From NCBI GenBank assembly GCA_024692905.1, contig JAILLY010000046.1:1-52800 (forward strand): a DNA stretch of 52,800 bases, written 5' to 3'. The notes under the pieces are model-generated. The model did no database searches and was not told the DNA's origin. It saw only the letters and a list, made by a program, of their open reading frames with translations. The first letter of the stretch is position 1. The number at the start of each line of letters is the position of its first letter. Below are positions 1-7,350 of this stretch, one piece after another. The position numbers and the translations under genes were made by a program. This DNA is from Lachnospiraceae bacterium (GTDB taxonomy: Bacteria; Bacillota; Clostridia; Lachnospirales; Lachnospiraceae).

Positions 1-831
1 AAGACCAATGACGGTTACTATACCAATATAGACCCGGATTCGGTAAGGCTGATAACGACTACGGGCGAGCTTATTCTCGGAGCGAATGTTGCAGCCCAGA
101 TGCGTAAAGAGGGTTCAAACGCCAGCGTTGAATATTCAAAGGAAGACTGGCTTAAGAACGATCCGCGTCCTGAGCACTATTTTGCGGCAAAGACCTATGA
201 TTCCGATGCGGGAAGGCTGATAAGGTATAATTACAGCGAGGATGAGACCAAGGCAGAGGATGCTCCCGACAGGTTCTATGCGGATTTTCAGGATCAGAAG
301 ATCCGCTATGAGATAGCTTATAACCAGAAGATAGAAATAAATGTAAACGCAGATGAAGTATTCCAAACTTCCATAGTCAGGGACGTGGATGAACTTCTCG
401 CGGTCACCCAGAGCTGTCAGGATGCTTATGACAAGCTTAAAAAGGTTGAAAGCCTTGAGGAAAACAGTGGTGCATTAAGTGATGCGGAACGGGCTACTCT
501 TAAGGAATTAAAGGACTCTGTACAGAAGGAGTATGACCTTTATAAAGAGAAGATGCAGAAGATGTTCTCGCACGCCATAACCATTTTTGACGGATATTCC
601 AGTATTGTCAATAATAAGATATCGGAAATGGGAAGCCTGGATGCAAGACTTGCGCTTACCAAATCGAGAGTCAGCGATCAGCTTGAGAATTTCAAAGAAC
701 TGGCTGATGATAATATAAACGTGGAGCTTACCGAATCTGCCATCGACCTCAAGAATGCGGAACTGGCGCTTGAAGCAGCCCAGCAGGCAGCTGCCAAAGT
801 GTCAAAGGCAAGTCTTCTTAATTACCTGTAA
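1..831 (+). CDS. flgL: Flagellar hook-associated protein 3 (FlgL), 3' part
   Basis: The frame is open from the first base of the window, so the start lies upstream and only the last 276 residues are seen. FlgL is the second hook-filament junction protein and sits between FlgK and flagellin. The C-terminal half is rich in heptad-like helices (about residues 120-270 of this fragment) and ends in SKASLLNYL, typical of the D0 helix of flagellin-like axial proteins. The identification rests on this helical end and on the gene order (directly upstream of fliW-csrA, as in many Firmicutes). A FlgK or flagellin paralog is less likely. An internal ATG at 100 exists but has no reason to be the start, because the upstream codons continue the same protein. 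Confidence 0.8.
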   Translation, partial: KTNDGYYTNIDPDSVRLITTTGELILGANVAAQMRKEGSNASVEYSKEDWLKNDPRPEHYFAAKTYDSDAGRLIRYNYSEDETKAEDAPDRFYADFQDQKIRYEIAYNQKIEINVNADEVFQTSIVRDVDELLAVTQSCQDAYDKLKKVESLEENSGALSDAERATLKELKDSVQKEYDLYKEKMQKMFSHAITIFDGYSSIVNNKISEMGSLDARLALTKSRVSDQLENFKELADDNINVELTESAIDLKNAELALEAAQQAAAKVSKASLLNYL

Positions 832-894
832 GAATCTTGTTGAATTTCCTATAGTGTGATAAGATATTAATGCCTTTCCCTTAGTGGGAAGTTG

Positions 895-918
895 ACGGAT
901 GAGGTGTATTAGAAGGGA
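895..918 (+). promoter_or_regulatory. Two ANGGA motifs around the fliW ribosome binding site
   Basis: ACGGA at 895-899 and AGGGA at 914-918 match the CsrA core ANGGA, and the second is the fliW Shine-Dalgarno. A small hairpin (TTCCC at 876-880 with GGGAA at 886-890) lies just upstream. Regulation of fliW-csrA by CsrA is inferred only from these motifs, and ANGGA is short enough to occur by chance. Confidence 0.3.
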
Positions 919-925
919 GAACGGT

Positions 926-1384
926 ATGAATATTGAAACCAAGTTATTCGGAACTATTAGTGTTGATGAGAATAAGCTGATCACTTTTCCCCAGGGTATA
1001 ATAGGATTTCCCGAGCTTAAGGACTTCCTGCTCATACATGATGGTGAGGGCAATGGCAGTATTAAGTGGATGCAGTCGATACAGGAACCGGCGTTTGCGA
1101 TGCCTGTGGTCGATCCGTTATCCATTATCCCGGATTACAATCCGGATATAGAAGATGAACTGTTAAAGCCTCTTGGCAACATCACACAGGAGAACATGCT
1201 CGTGCTCGTGACCATTACGGTTCCTAAGGAGATTGAGAAGATGTCGGTTAACCTCAAGGGGCCCATTATCATAAACAGTGAATCACTTAAGGCGGGACAG
1301 CTTATCATTGATGATGATAAGTATCAGGTTAAGTTCCCGATATATGAGATATTAAAAGCAGCTAAGGAAAAGGCAGGTGAGTAA
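926..1384 (+). CDS. fliW: Flagellar assembly factor FliW
   Basis: FliW is a small cytoplasmic protein that binds flagellin and, when released by flagellin export, binds and inhibits CsrA. The 152-residue protein starts [13 protein letters not shown] and carries the family hallmark [11 protein letters not shown] near residues 20-30, then a beta-rich body with FAMPVVDP. Length is normal. The ATG at 926 is chosen because AGAAGGGAG lies 8 bases upstream and the family begins here. An in-frame ATG at 899 would add nine unlikely residues. The stop is 2 bases before csrA, so the two are co-transcribed and probably translationally coupled. Confidence 0.95.
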   Translation: MNIETKLFGTISVDENKLITFPQGIIGFPELKDFLLIHDGEGNGSIKWMQSIQEPAFAMPVVDPLSIIPDYNPDIEDELLKPLGNITQENMLVLVTITVPKEIEKMSVNLKGPIIINSESLKAGQLIIDDDKYQVKFPIYEILKAAKEKAGE

Positions 1385-1386
1385 AT

Positions 1387-1602
1387 ATGTTGGCATTATC
1401 GAGAAAAAAAGACGAATCACTTGTCATAGACAATTGTATCGAGGTTACGATACTGGATATACGGGGAGATCAGGTTAAGATTGGCATCAGTGCGCCCAAG
1501 GAGGTCCCAATCTATCGTAAGGAAGTATATCTGCAGATCCAGGAAGCAAATAAGCAGGCCATGGAGAATGATGCGGCAGAGGCACTGAAGAGCGTTTTAT
1601 GA
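1387..1602 (+). CDS. csrA: Carbon storage regulator CsrA (RNA-binding translational repressor)
   Basis: CsrA is a homodimeric RNA-binding protein that blocks translation by binding ANGGA motifs at or near the Shine-Dalgarno. This 71-residue protein has the canonical start [14 protein letters not shown], the beta4 [16 protein letters not shown] segment with the RNA-contacting residues, and a C-terminal helix slightly extended as in Firmicutes. It follows fliW by 2 bases. The flagellin leader at about 7233-7350 carries matching target motifs, so its local role is probably homeostatic control of flagellin synthesis, as established for Bacillus subtilis. A strong terminator follows directly. Confidence 0.96.
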   Translation: MLALSRKKDESLVIDNCIEVTILDIRGDQVKIGISAPKEVPIYRKEVYLQIQEANKQAMENDAAEALKSVL

Positions 1603-1613
1603 TTTTGTGATTT

Positions 1614-1647
1614 AAGAACACAGGGATTTTTCCTTGTGTTCTTTTTT
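1614..1647 (+). terminator. Rho-independent terminator after csrA
   Basis: A 13-bp stem (1614-1626 with 1631-1643, one G-T pair), a TTTT loop and a following T run. It closes the flgL-fliW-csrA unit and separates it from the glycosyltransferase gene. Confidence 0.9.
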
Positions 1648-1678
1648 GTTCGCATTAAGCATTCTTTGATATCAGTAC

Positions 1679-1705
1679 TAAATAGTAATAAAACTAAACC
1701 GATAA
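1679..1705 (+). promoter_or_regulatory. SigD/sigma-28 type flagellar promoter
   Basis: TAAA at 1679-1682, a 15-base spacer and ACCGATAA at 1698-1705 match the sigma-28 consensus TAAA-N15-GCCGATAA/T. It lies 13 bases before the ATG of the glycosyltransferase at 1719. The expected transcript start (about 1712) would cut into the CCGGAGA Shine-Dalgarno-like stretch at 1706-1712, so either the leader is extremely short or a later start codon is used. Confidence 0.6.
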
Positions 1706-1718
1706 CCGGAGAATATGA

Positions 1719-3245
1719 ATGGGAAATAATATTGTTTCAATAAGGGGTAAAGAACAGTTTGGCTATATCGACGTTATACAGGTGTTAAATGAAAATGAGA
1801 AAATGATAAAGATGGCCCTGGATTCTCTGGATGACGAGCTTTCCCGAATCCTTGTCAACAGGTTTTTAGATAAGATAAAAGAAGGACAGTTTATTGCTTC
1901 CGACAGGGAAATAAAGACTTCGATGACCGAACTTGAAAAGCGATTGGAAAAAACAGGAGAGAACTTTAATATAAGAGCTTCATCTGTATTGTCGGATTTA
2001 TGGGAGATACCTTTATTTGTATGTGCTTTCTTTCCATCGTGTGTGATCAGAGCAGTCGAAGATGAAGATGGCAGTGTTTTATACTGCATTCTGTGGCCGC
2101 ATACCAAAAAAGAAAAAAATACTAAGATCAAAACCGTAACAGCTATATCGGGTGCATTGTATTCATTTACAAATGTTGATCTTGTAAAAGCATTTGGTAT
2201 GATCCCATATCTTTTTCATACAGAGTTCGGATGTGAGGTGACTGCAGTAAGCTACAGGGGAAATGAAACATATCCGTATCTGAGTCTACTTCCGGGACTT
2301 AAATTGGAACTTATTGAAAACAATCCTCCAGAGGGTATGCTTAACTATATTCATGAACACGCAAGTAGAATTGATCTATTGGTTTTGCAGGGGGCATATG
2401 AGTATAATCATAATATAGTTGTTGAATATAAAAGGATTAATCCGAACGGAAAGATTTTTATGAATCTCGACCAAAACAGTGAATGGATGGACAGGATAAA
2501 GTGGGACGATCCTGATTATTTAGAGATGATGAACTTTGTTGATGTCAAAGGGTCAACTTGTAAATCCATGCAGGATCATCTGAATGAGAAATGGCCATGG
2601 CATATAGATTGTATAAGGCAAGGCTATTATAATGTCTTTGGATTTGATGACAATATTGATGAAATTTTGAAAAACAAGGAAAAAGTAATATTGTGTGTTG
2701 CGAGACATGGAACTTGGCAGAAAGCTACAGAAATACTGATGGAGGCATTTGCTGCTATAGCAGATGATATTCCGGAGTGGAAGCTTGAACTGGTTGGAAG
2801 CATTGAAGAAGACTTCAGGGAATACATTGATGGGTATTTATTTAAGTATCCGAAATTGTCAGAGAAAGTGATCTTTTTTGGAAATATTTTGGACAGAGAG
2901 GAACTGCATTCTCACTTCAAGCGTGCGAGCATATTTACGCTGACATCGAGAATTGAAGGTGGAACGCCAAACGTGATATCTGAGGCATTGTATACAGGAT
3001 GCGCAATAGCTGTTACGCAATTTGATGCCTATCTGGATGCGACGGGACCGCTGGATGACGAAGACAGAATATGCGGCATGTCTTCCCCGGTGGATGACCT
3101 TGAGGGTTACAAAGGAATCCTTAAAGAATTGTGTAATTCAATGGATTTGGTTGATTATCAGAGGAATGCAAGGTGGAGGGGAGAGAAATATTTTGATTCC
3201 ATTAAAATAGAAAGGGAATTATATGGGAAGCTTTGTAACCCGTGA
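1719..3245 (+). CDS. GT4-type glycosyltransferase with N-terminal extension, flagellar regulon
   Basis: A 508-residue protein. Residues from about 136 to the end form a GT-B fold glycosyltransferase: VDLVKAFGMIPYLFH in the N-lobe, and the C-lobe EGGTPNVISEAL motif at about 413-424, the E-x7-E nucleotide-sugar signature of family GT4. The first 135 residues are a helical, charged extension not recognised here. The GT part is clearly paralogous to the 374-residue enzyme at 18339-19463, which lacks the extension. The gene sits between csrA and flaG behind a SigD-type promoter and overlaps a methyltransferase gene, so modification of flagellin or a flagellar glycan is the likely role. Donor and acceptor cannot be read. 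The pair looks visibly A+T-richer than the flanking flagellar genes, which could mean transfer. Confidence 0.8.
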   Translation: MGNNIVSIRGKEQFGYIDVIQVLNENEKMIKMALDSLDDELSRILVNRFLDKIKEGQFIASDREIKTSMTELEKRLEKTGENFNIRASSVLSDLWEIPLFVCAFFPSCVIRAVEDEDGSVLYCILWPHTKKEKNTKIKTVTAISGALYSFTNVDLVKAFGMIPYLFHTEFGCEVTAVSYRGNETYPYLSLLPGLKLELIENNPPEGMLNYIHEHASRIDLLVLQGAYEYNHNIVVEYKRINPNGKIFMNLDQNSEWMDRIKWDDPDYLEMMNFVDVKGSTCKSMQDHLNEKWPWHIDCIRQGYYNVFGFDDNIDEILKNKEKVILCVARHGTWQKATEILMEAFAAIADDIPEWKLELVGSIEEDFREYIDGYLFKYPKLSEKVIFFGNILDREELHSHFKRASIFTLTSRIEGGTPNVISEALYTGCAIAVTQFDAYLDATGPLDDEDRICGMSSPVDDLEGYKGILKELCNSMDLVDYQRNARWRGEKYFDSIKIERELYGKLCNP

Positions 3246-3963
3246 TAGCAGATTTGTTTATATGGATGGAGATAATGAAAAGGTTATACTTGATCTTAAT
3301 GACTTTATGAAGAATAAGAGCAGGCTGCCTTTTCACACTCTAACCGGAGATCTGACAGTGGGAGATCTTATTGTAGACCTTATGGATGCACACGAATCGG
3401 TAAGTGAGGGTACTGATCAGGGCCGATTTATGGTTGAATATACATTTTTGGATGTTTTGATACTTGAATATGCGGTTCAGACGTCAAAACCGCTTAAGGC
3501 AGTGGAATTAGGTGCGGGAAACGGTGTGTTGAGTTATCACATAGGCTCTATTCTTGGTGTTTTAAACAAGAGAGCGGAATTAAACTGTGTAAGCGATATA
3601 ATAGGAAACGGGTATGAAAATACCTGGATCGATGCTATTTGTAAGATAAGTGAGGACAGGCATCCGATGATCAGATTTCTGGTTTCGGACTATGAGAAGA
3701 CAATGCTTTGTGACAAAGCATTTGATTTTGTTATCATAAATGGTACGGTAGATATAGAAAATATAAGGGGAACTATAGAGGAGGCTATCAGGCTGATCAG
3801 TGAAAATGGCCGCATTTACTGTATCTGTAATAAGGATAATTGGTTTCTTTATGACAGTTTTAAATACTTGATCAATAACTACGAAGAATACTTCGTGGGT
3901 AAGAGCGGATACATTTTGGAAGGGAGGTTTTTTAGTAAGGATGGGATAATGAGCCGGGAGTGA
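3223..3963 (+). CDS. Class I SAM-dependent methyltransferase
   Basis: A 246-residue protein with a Rossmann methyltransferase core: motif I AVELGAGNGVLSYHIG at about residues 93-108 (SAM-binding E-LGAGNG), an acidic VSDY segment after strand 4, and AFDFVIINGT near 170. The ATG lies 23 bases inside the end of the glycosyltransferase gene, with GAAAGGGA as ribosome binding site, so the two are coupled. The position suggests methylation of a sugar transferred by its partner, such as an O-methylated flagellin glycan, but a protein or lipid acceptor cannot be excluded. It carries no FliB-like cysteine motifs, so it is distinct from the lysine methylase at 11609. Confidence 0.75.
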   Translation: MGSFVTRDSRFVYMDGDNEKVILDLNDFMKNKSRLPFHTLTGDLTVGDLIVDLMDAHESVSEGTDQGRFMVEYTFLDVLILEYAVQTSKPLKAVELGAGNGVLSYHIGSILGVLNKRAELNCVSDIIGNGYENTWIDAICKISEDRHPMIRFLVSDYEKTMLCDKAFDFVIINGTVDIENIRGTIEEAIRLISENGRIYCICNKDNWFLYDSFKYLINNYEEYFVGKSGYILEGRFFSKDGIMSRE

Positions 3964-4007
3964 TTTTGAAAGATATAAAAATAACTTAGTTATTTATAAA
4001 ATGGACT

Positions 4008-4033
4008 TAAGTTTATTTGATTATTGTCGATAT
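4008..4033 (+). promoter_or_regulatory. SigD/sigma-28 type promoter of flaG-fliD
   Basis: TAAG at 4008-4011, exactly 15 bases, then TCGATAT at 4027-4033 preceded by G: one mismatch in each element from TAAA-N15-GCCGATAT. A TCCGC/GCGGA hairpin (4086-4101) and the GGAGGTGA ribosome binding site follow before flaG. Confidence 0.7.
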
Positions 4034-4123
4034 ACAACATAGATACCTATCGTTATCTTTGTTTTTATGCAAAGGAATGCACATATCCGCAGAGAGGCGG
4101 AAGTAACATGGAGGTGAAGTGAA

Positions 4124-4573
4124 ATGTCGATCGAACCGGTAAACAGTGCGATGACGCTACAGGCGCAGCCTATACAGAGTGCGCAGACAGCCCGTCCCGC
4201 GGTTCCCGTTGACAAACCGGCAGCCGAATTCAAAGAGGCATCTTCCCAGGAAGCAGCACAGGCGGTTGACAGCAAGACTGTTATAGTTGATTCCACGGGC
4301 AGAACCGATACAGAAGGTGAAGGCGGCCAGCAGTCAAATGGAGAAGCGAGTCAGAAGCAGCTTAAGGAGGCCGTTAAGGATCTCCATAAGAAGTTGGATA
4401 ATTCCAATAATGAAGTAATGTTCGGTGTTCATGAAGCAACTAAGAGAGTAACTATTAAGATAGTTGATAAGGATACCAAGGAAGTAGTCAAGGAATTCCC
4501 GCCTGAGAAGACCCTGGATATGATAGCCAAGTTATGGGAGATGGCCGGGATACTTGTTGACGAGAAGAGATAG
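4124..4573 (+). CDS. flaG: FlaG family flagellar protein
   Basis: A 149-residue protein whose last 55 residues are a typical FlaG domain (NNEVMFGVHEATKRVTIKIV, then VVKEFPPEKTLDMIAKL). The first 90 residues are Ala/Gln/Ser-rich and probably disordered. FlaG proteins influence filament length by an incompletely known route. The start has GGAGGTGA upstream. The gene is directly followed by fliD, whose AGGAGGTG overlaps the flaG stop codon, so the two form one SigD-driven operon. Confidence 0.9.
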   Translation: MSIEPVNSAMTLQAQPIQSAQTARPAVPVDKPAAEFKEASSQEAAQAVDSKTVIVDSTGRTDTEGEGGQQSNGEASQKQLKEAVKDLHKKLDNSNNEVMFGVHEATKRVTIKIVDKDTKEVVKEFPPEKTLDMIAKLWEMAGILVDEKR

Positions 4574-4584
4574 GAGGTGTTCAT

Positions 4585-6087
4585 ATGGCAATAAGGATAG
4601 CAGGTATGGCTTCGGGTATGGATACTGACGCAATGGTCCAGGATCTCGTCAAGGCATACAGAACAAAAGGAAGCAATTATACCAAGCAGCAGAAGCGTGC
4701 GGAACTTAAGCAGGACGCATGGAAGAGTCTTAATAAGAAGATTAAGAGTTTTGCCACCAAATATGCGGCAAATATGCAGTATTCTTCTTATTATTCAAGC
4801 AAGAAGACGACCGTATCGGATAGTTCCAAGGCATCGGTTATATCTTCTGACGGAGCGGTTACAGGATCACAGACACTTGAGGTTTTGGAAACCGCTAAGA
4901 CGGCATATCTTACCGGCGCAAAGGTTAAGGAAGGTACGACAGGAGATACTACAATAGGGAGTCTCATCGGGGATGATTCATTTGAGGCAAAGAAGATATC
5001 CGTAAACGGACAGAGTTTCGATATAACCCCGGATATGAAAGTAAATGAATTTGTGAGCCGCCTTAATACGGCAGGACTTAATGCCAATTTTGATGAGAAA
5101 AACGGTCGCCTGTTTGTTAGTGCAAAAAAATCGGGTACTGAAGGTGAATTTGAGTTTGAATCCTCATCAACAGAAGGCAACAAGGCTTTAGTAGCATTAG
5201 GACTTGTGGCAGATCCTGATAAGGTAGGAACTAACGGTTACGAAGGTCCGGTAAAGGTTCCTGGCGAGGACGCAAAGATCAAATTGAATGATGCTGTATT
5301 CACGAGTTCCAGCAATACTTTTGATATAAACGGTCTGACCATAACCGCTAAGGAAAAGACGGATGGTAAGATTACGATCAATACCGATACCGATTATGAT
5401 GCCGTATATGATAAGGTTAAGTCTTTCATTAAGGATTACAGTGAGCTTATCAATGAGATGACCAAGCTTTATAACGCGCCGGCAAATAAGGGATATGATC
5501 CCCTTACCGACGATGAAAAGGAAGCACTCAGCGATTCTGAGATAAAGAAGTGGGAAGATAAGGTAAACGAGTCCCTGTTAAGGAGAGACGGGAACCTGTC
5601 TACATTATCAAGTATACTCAGGACTTCAATGAGCCAGACATTTGATATAGGCGGTAAAACTTATGGTTTATCGACTTTTGGTATCAATACATTAAGTTAT
5701 TTTTCAGCTCCGGAAGATGAGAGAAATGCATTTCATATAGACGGAGACCCGGATGATCCCGAATCATCAGGAAATGCAGATAAACTGAAGTCTGCGATAG
5801 CTGCCGATCCTGAGGCTGTGACCCAGTTCTTTACGAAGCTGGCAAAAAATATGTATGAAAAATTGCAGGATTTCAGCAAGAGTTCGAGCACCAGGTCATA
5901 CGGGAGCTTCTACGATGACAAGCAGATGAAAGAAGACATAACCAAGTATGAGAGTAAGGTTACCGAGTGGGATGATTATGTTAAATCCGTCGAGGATCGT
6001 TACTATAAGCAGTTTGCTAAGATGGAAGCGGCTATGACCACTCTTAACTCGCAGCAGAATTATATCTCAAGTATGTTTGGAATGTGA
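4585..6087 (+). CDS. fliD: Flagellar filament cap protein FliD (HAP2)
   Basis: FliD forms the cap at the filament tip under which exported flagellin folds. The 500-residue protein has the conserved N-terminus IAGMASGMDTDAMVQDLV (residues 5-22), a central Ser/Thr/Gly/Asp-rich variable domain, and a C-terminal coiled coil ending TLNSQQNYISSMFGM, the FliS/secretion-type D0 end. Length is normal for Firmicutes. It lies 11 bases after flaG and is followed by a terminator. Confidence 0.97.
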   Translation: MAIRIAGMASGMDTDAMVQDLVKAYRTKGSNYTKQQKRAELKQDAWKSLNKKIKSFATKYAANMQYSSYYSSKKTTVSDSSKASVISSDGAVTGSQTLEVLETAKTAYLTGAKVKEGTTGDTTIGSLIGDDSFEAKKISVNGQSFDITPDMKVNEFVSRLNTAGLNANFDEKNGRLFVSAKKSGTEGEFEFESSSTEGNKALVALGLVADPDKVGTNGYEGPVKVPGEDAKIKLNDAVFTSSSNTFDINGLTITAKEKTDGKITINTDTDYDAVYDKVKSFIKDYSELINEMTKLYNAPANKGYDPLTDDEKEALSDSEIKKWEDKVNESLLRRDGNLSTLSSILRTSMSQTFDIGGKTYGLSTFGINTLSYFSAPEDERNAFHIDGDPDDPESSGNADKLKSAIAADPEAVTQFFTKLAKNMYEKLQDFSKSSSTRSYGSFYDDKQMKEDITKYESKVTEWDDYVKSVEDRYYKQFAKMEAAMTTLNSQQNYISSMFGM

Positions 6088-6110
6088 GCGATATAGGGTT
6101 GAAAGTTAAG

Positions 6111-6142
6111 ACAGTCTGCATGTTTGCATGCATGACTGTTTT
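6111..6142 (+). terminator. Rho-independent terminator after fliD
   Basis: Arms ACAGTCTGCATG (6111-6122) and CATGCATGACTGT (6127-6139), with one bulged T, and a TTTT tail. It separates flaG-fliD from fliS. No confident promoter is visible between here and fliS, so some read-through is likely. Confidence 0.75.
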
Positions 6143-6188
6143 AGCTTGAAGACCAAAATAAATATATTAATTCAGGAGGTTTTCAACC

Positions 6189-6566
6189 ATGGCCATGCCT
6201 AACAATGCATATGCTCAGTACAACAAAAACAAGATCATGACTGCTTCACCTCAGGAGTTGACTCTTATGCTATATGACGGAGCGATCAAGTTCTGTAATA
6301 TTGCTACGAACGGAATTGAGGAAAATGACATTCAGAAGGCTCATGATAATATCATGAAGGTTGAGCGAATAATCGAGGAGTTCCAGATGACCCTTGATTT
6401 TAAGTACGAAGTGGCAAATGACTTTAATAATGTATACAATTATATTATGCAACGACTTCGCGAAGCTAATATGACCAAGGATATCGAGATATTAAAGGAG
6501 GTTTCGGGCCATCTTCATACGATGCGTGATACATGGAAGGAAGCCATGAAACTGGCTAATAAATAG
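6189..6566 (+). CDS. fliS: Flagellin export chaperone FliS
   Basis: A 125-residue helical protein starting YAQYNKNKIMTASPQELTLMLYDGAIKF, the hallmark of FliS, which holds the C-terminal D0 helix of flagellin unfolded before export. Length is standard. AGGAGG ends 9 bases before the ATG at 6189; a second in-frame ATG at 6195 is possible. In the CsrA circuit FliS can also affect how much flagellin is free to bind FliW. The next chaperone gene starts 11 bases downstream. Confidence 0.96.
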   Translation: MAMPNNAYAQYNKNKIMTASPQELTLMLYDGAIKFCNIATNGIEENDIQKAHDNIMKVERIIEEFQMTLDFKYEVANDFNNVYNYIMQRLREANMTKDIEILKEVSGHLHTMRDTWKEAMKLANK

Positions 6567-6577
6567 GAGCGGGTTTA

Positions 6578-7075
6578 ATGGAAGCTATTGATAATTATCT
6601 TCAGGTAATGATCGACAGTCTTAATAAGAAGGAAACACTGCTGGATCGCCTTATTGAAAAAAACGCAGCGCAGGAAGCCTGTATAAAAGGAAAGGCCTAT
6701 GAGGAGGTCGACTGGGATGCATTTAATCTTCTTGTTGAGGAGAAGGAAGCCGCGATAGACAGGATAACCGCTATTGATGAGGGCTTCGAGAGTACTTATA
6801 AGCTTGTCAGGGACGAAGTTCTGGCCAACCGTGAGAAATACCGTGACAAGGTAAAGGAGCTTCAGGAAATAATCACGAGGCTGACCGATAAAGGCGCCCG
6901 GATACAAACGGGTGAAGAAAGAAACAGAAGCACTATCGACAGTATATTTCTTAAGGCCAAGCAGGAGATCAAGAAACAGCGTACCGGTTTGAAAGCTGCA
7001 AGTACATATTACAGCACGATGAGAAACTCAGTTATAAGGGCAGCTGAAGACTCCATACTTGATCAGAAAAAGTAG
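6578..7075 (+). CDS. FliT/FlgN-like flagellar export chaperone (coiled coil)
   Basis: A 165-residue, almost entirely helical, strongly charged protein with heptads through about residues 1-130 (MEAIDNYLQVMIDSLNKKET at the start). In related genomes the gene between fliS and flagellin encodes a FliT- or FlgN-type chaperone for FliD or the hook-associated proteins. The sequence fits that class in size and composition but has no single diagnostic motif, so the exact client is not known. It follows fliS by 11 bases and is co-transcribed. Confidence 0.65.
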   Translation: MEAIDNYLQVMIDSLNKKETLLDRLIEKNAAQEACIKGKAYEEVDWDAFNLLVEEKEAAIDRITAIDEGFESTYKLVRDEVLANREKYRDKVKELQEIITRLTDKGARIQTGEERNRSTIDSIFLKAKQEIKKQRTGLKAASTYYSTMRNSVIRAAEDSILDQKK

Positions 7076-7103
7076 GCCGATTCAGAGCTTAAGGCTTGAA
7101 AAC

Positions 7104-7163
7104 ATCACAAATGTGTGCTAAAATCACAATAGTAGCTAAGGATATTTTTGTGATATATATCAC
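7104..7163. promoter_or_regulatory. CRP/FNR-like palindrome and half-sites upstream of flagellin
   Basis: GTGATATATATCAC at 7150-7163 is a perfect 14-bp palindrome with the layout TGTGA-N6-TCAC of the CRP/FNR family. The half-site ATCACAA also occurs at 7104-7110 and 7123-7129. All lie 40-100 bases upstream of the SigD promoter of flagellin. An A/T-only inverted repeat (about 7162-7196), possibly a weak terminator of the fliS unit, follows. The regulator is unknown. Confidence 0.4.
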
Positions 7164-7200
7164 TTTTGAAAAAATTCTCTTTTTTTTTCAAAAAAGGGGT

Positions 7201-7226
7201 TAAGTATTCCCGACTTGCTCCGATAT
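7201..7226 (+). promoter_or_regulatory. SigD/sigma-28 type promoter of flagellin
   Basis: TAAG at 7201-7204, a 15-base spacer and CCGATAT at 7220-7226 match the flagellar sigma factor consensus. The expected transcript start near 7233 gives a flagellin leader of about 118 bases. Confidence 0.85.
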
Positions 7227-7266
7227 ATATTACAGTAAGGCAGAAATGCCGTTAAGATCCCACGTG

Positions 7267-7342
7267 AAGGAGCGTACGGCCGGAGCAAAGGATCGACACT
7301 ATTAACGCGGCAGGGAAGCCGCACAATTCAAATTCAAGGAGG
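7267..7342 (+). promoter_or_regulatory. CsrA target leader of flagellin mRNA
   Basis: Four ANGGA motifs lie in the leader: AAGGA at 7267-7271 and 7288-7292, AGGGA at 7312-7316, and AAGGA at 7336-7340 inside the Shine-Dalgarno AGGAGG (7337-7342). The third sits in the 6-base loop of a perfect 5-bp hairpin (GCGGC 7307-7311, GCCGC 7318-7322), the preferred presentation for CsrA. This matches the two-site hag leader of B. subtilis. With csrA and fliW 5.7 kb upstream, flagellin translation is probably repressed by CsrA and released by FliW. Confidence 0.75.
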
Positions 7343-7350
7343 AAATTAAT

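Noticed and set aside
3978-3995. AAATAAC-TTA-GTTATTT hairpin considered as a terminator after the methyltransferase.
   Set aside because: The stem is A/T only with no T run on the plus strand; too weak to call.
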